Position numbers and translations under genes: made by a program | The notes under the pieces: model-generated | The model's input: only the letters and a program-made list of their open reading frames with translations | Databases searched by the model: none | What the model was told of the DNA's origin: nothing | Shown here: piece by piece, positions 11,942-13,126 of the stretch | How the letters are laid out: each line of letters starts with the position of its first letter | Numbering within the stretch: the stretch's first letter is position 1 | Source: Calditrichota bacterium | Lineage (GTDB): Bacteria; Calditrichota; Calditrichia; RBG-13-44-9; J075 | Direction: 5' to 3' | Assembly: GCA_024275555.1 (NCBI GenBank) | Contig: JAJRYW010000134.1 | Location: 1-13,126, forward strand | Length of the DNA stretch: 13,126 nucleotides

Positions 11942-13126
11942 TCAAGGAAAATAATCGACATTGTTATCATGGCTCCTCGTCTGCCTCTGCCATTGGGTGG
12001 TATTTTCATCGCAGTTCGGATCCTCACGCCATTCCCGTAGCAGATCGGTTGGTACGGTTTGATACGGCTGGGGGCCTTCGGTCGGACCGGAAAGATCAGG
12101 CTGCAGCGCTCGATAACTATCTGTTTGCGACTGCTTCACGGTCCCCCCCGGTACATTGGGATCAACCGTTGAATCTTTAAAATTCACTGCCGCTATGGAG
12201 AATATGGCAGTGGCGGCAACCGCAACAACCGCCAAAAGCCAATGGCGAAGGATAGAGGACGACAAGGAGTGTTCTGGTGACAACCCTCCCGTGGCTGGTT
12301 TCTCAGGATTTGATGATGCAACTATCCCCCTAATTTCATTGCGGAAAAGTTCCACCGACTCCAATCGATCCTCTTTGTCTTCAGCCGTGGCCTTCTGAAT
12401 AATCCGATCCAGTTTCTGAAAAAAAGGTGTGCCGCCATTGGACAGACAGACACGTTTTAAAGGCGGTATCTCCGAGGTTAGCTTGCCGGCAACCGCTTCA
12501 AAAAGTATCTTTCCCAGCGAATATACATCGGCCTTCTGGTCAGCTCTGCGAAAGTCGAAAAAATGCTCCGGAGACATATAGGCGGGTGAGCCCTTGACAT
12601 CGATGGACCGGGTCACGGACCGCATGCGATTGGAATGAGCCAGCCCGAAATCGGCAAGTTTTGGTATGTTTCCATCCATGAGAACATTTCAGGCTTCAGG
12701 TCCCTGTGAACGATGCCGAGCATATGCAAGACTTCCACACCGTCAAGTACCGGTATAAAGTAGTCGATGATCCAGCTCTTGACAGCATCCTCATCCGGAT
12801 AAAAGCCGTCTTCAGACAGGGTTTCCCTGAGCGTATTGCCTGGAATATATTCCATGGCGATATACTCAACACGGAACGATTCCCCCTTATCTATGATTTC
12901 CACGGACCCGAAGTCATAAATGTGCAATACGTTGGTATGCCGGGCAAATGCCATTGCCTGGACTTCGGTATGAAACCGGCTGAGTGTGTTGTTGATCTCG
13001 TCTGGATCATCGTCAAGAGATTCGAGCCACTCTTTGGAAATGACCTTAATGGCCACATCCCGTTTCAGATTAAGCTGATGGGCCCGATAAACCTCACCCA
13101 TACCGCCTTTGGCAATAAATTCGAGA
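11942..13126 (-). pseudogene. Membrane-anchored Ser/Thr protein kinase, 5' partial, frameshifted
   Basis: The N-lobe starts beyond the window end. The first readable codons give LEFIAKGGMGEVYRA (Gly-rich loop), followed by VAIKVISKEW (ATP lysine), a Glu-rich helix, YIAMEYIPGNTL (hinge) and GIVHRDLKPE. At this point (12687-12689, an AAA run on the minus strand) one A appears to be missing. With AAAA the frame continues as ENVLMDGNIPKLADFGLAH, restoring the catalytic Asn and the DFG loop. The shifted frame then runs to TGA at 11942 with GSPAYMSPEHF (activation-segment end) and the C-lobe. A juxtamembrane linker leads to one TM helix (about 12182-12244) and a Pro/Gln-rich extracytoplasmic tail of about 80 residues without PASTA repeats. 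It is either a recently inactivated kinase or a homopolymer sequencing error. No functional link to the metal genes is visible. Confidence 0.85.

Overview
The window looks like part of the chromosome of an anaerobic member of the Desulfobacterota (sulfate-reducer-like). This is inferred from the feoB cluster style, the FeoA-fused DtxR-type protein, an apparent selenocysteine codon in a metal ATPase, and base composition near 50% GC. No taxonomic search was possible. Every gene I can support lies on the minus strand, so transcription runs from high to low coordinates. I see no rRNA, tRNA, transposase, phage gene or CRISPR array.

Region 1 (about 1-5990) is an ECF sigma-factor island. At its centre is a compact operon: an ECF sigma factor (4249-4809), a one-TM anti-sigma-like protein whose extracytoplasmic part is an AMPK/CBM48-like domain (3686-4252), and a secreted helical protein of unknown function (2884-3705). 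On its 5' side is a TPR lipoprotein with an OmpA-like C-terminal domain (4925-5893). On its 3' side are a paralogue of that protein split by an in-frame TAA (1621-2646) and two secreted Ala/Gly-rich paralogues (750-1595 and 1-465, the latter cut by the window edge). Four of the upstream regions carry the same TTGTGACC box on the coding strand. In three of them it is followed 15-16 nt later by CGTAT. I read this as the promoter of the local sigma factor, including its own gene, so the island would be one self-contained envelope-response regulon.

Region 2 (6014-11186) is a metal-transport operon in the order feoB, a 64-aa seven-cysteine protein, a DtxR/FeoA fusion, and a P1B-type metal ATPase. 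The ATPase reading frame contains an in-frame UGA exactly where the first cysteine of its N-terminal HMA metal-binding motif should be (U-x-x-C). A 7-bp hairpin with an AGGA loop starts 15 nt after it, as expected of a bacterial SECIS. I therefore annotate the ATPase as a 776-aa selenoprotein starting at 8344, not as a truncated protein starting at 8236. Its membrane metal motif is CSC instead of CPC.

Region 3 (11187-11941) holds an ArsR/SmtB-type metal sensor (11508-11867) with both alpha3-type cysteine and alpha5-type D/H/H/E ligands. The gene is flanked by two inverted copies of CATATGAAcrCATGAA, one at its own promoter and one upstream of feoB, suggesting that it controls itself and the feoB operon.

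Region 4 (11942-13126) is a membrane-anchored Ser/Thr protein kinase, cut by the window end and carrying a one-base frameshift inside the catalytic loop.
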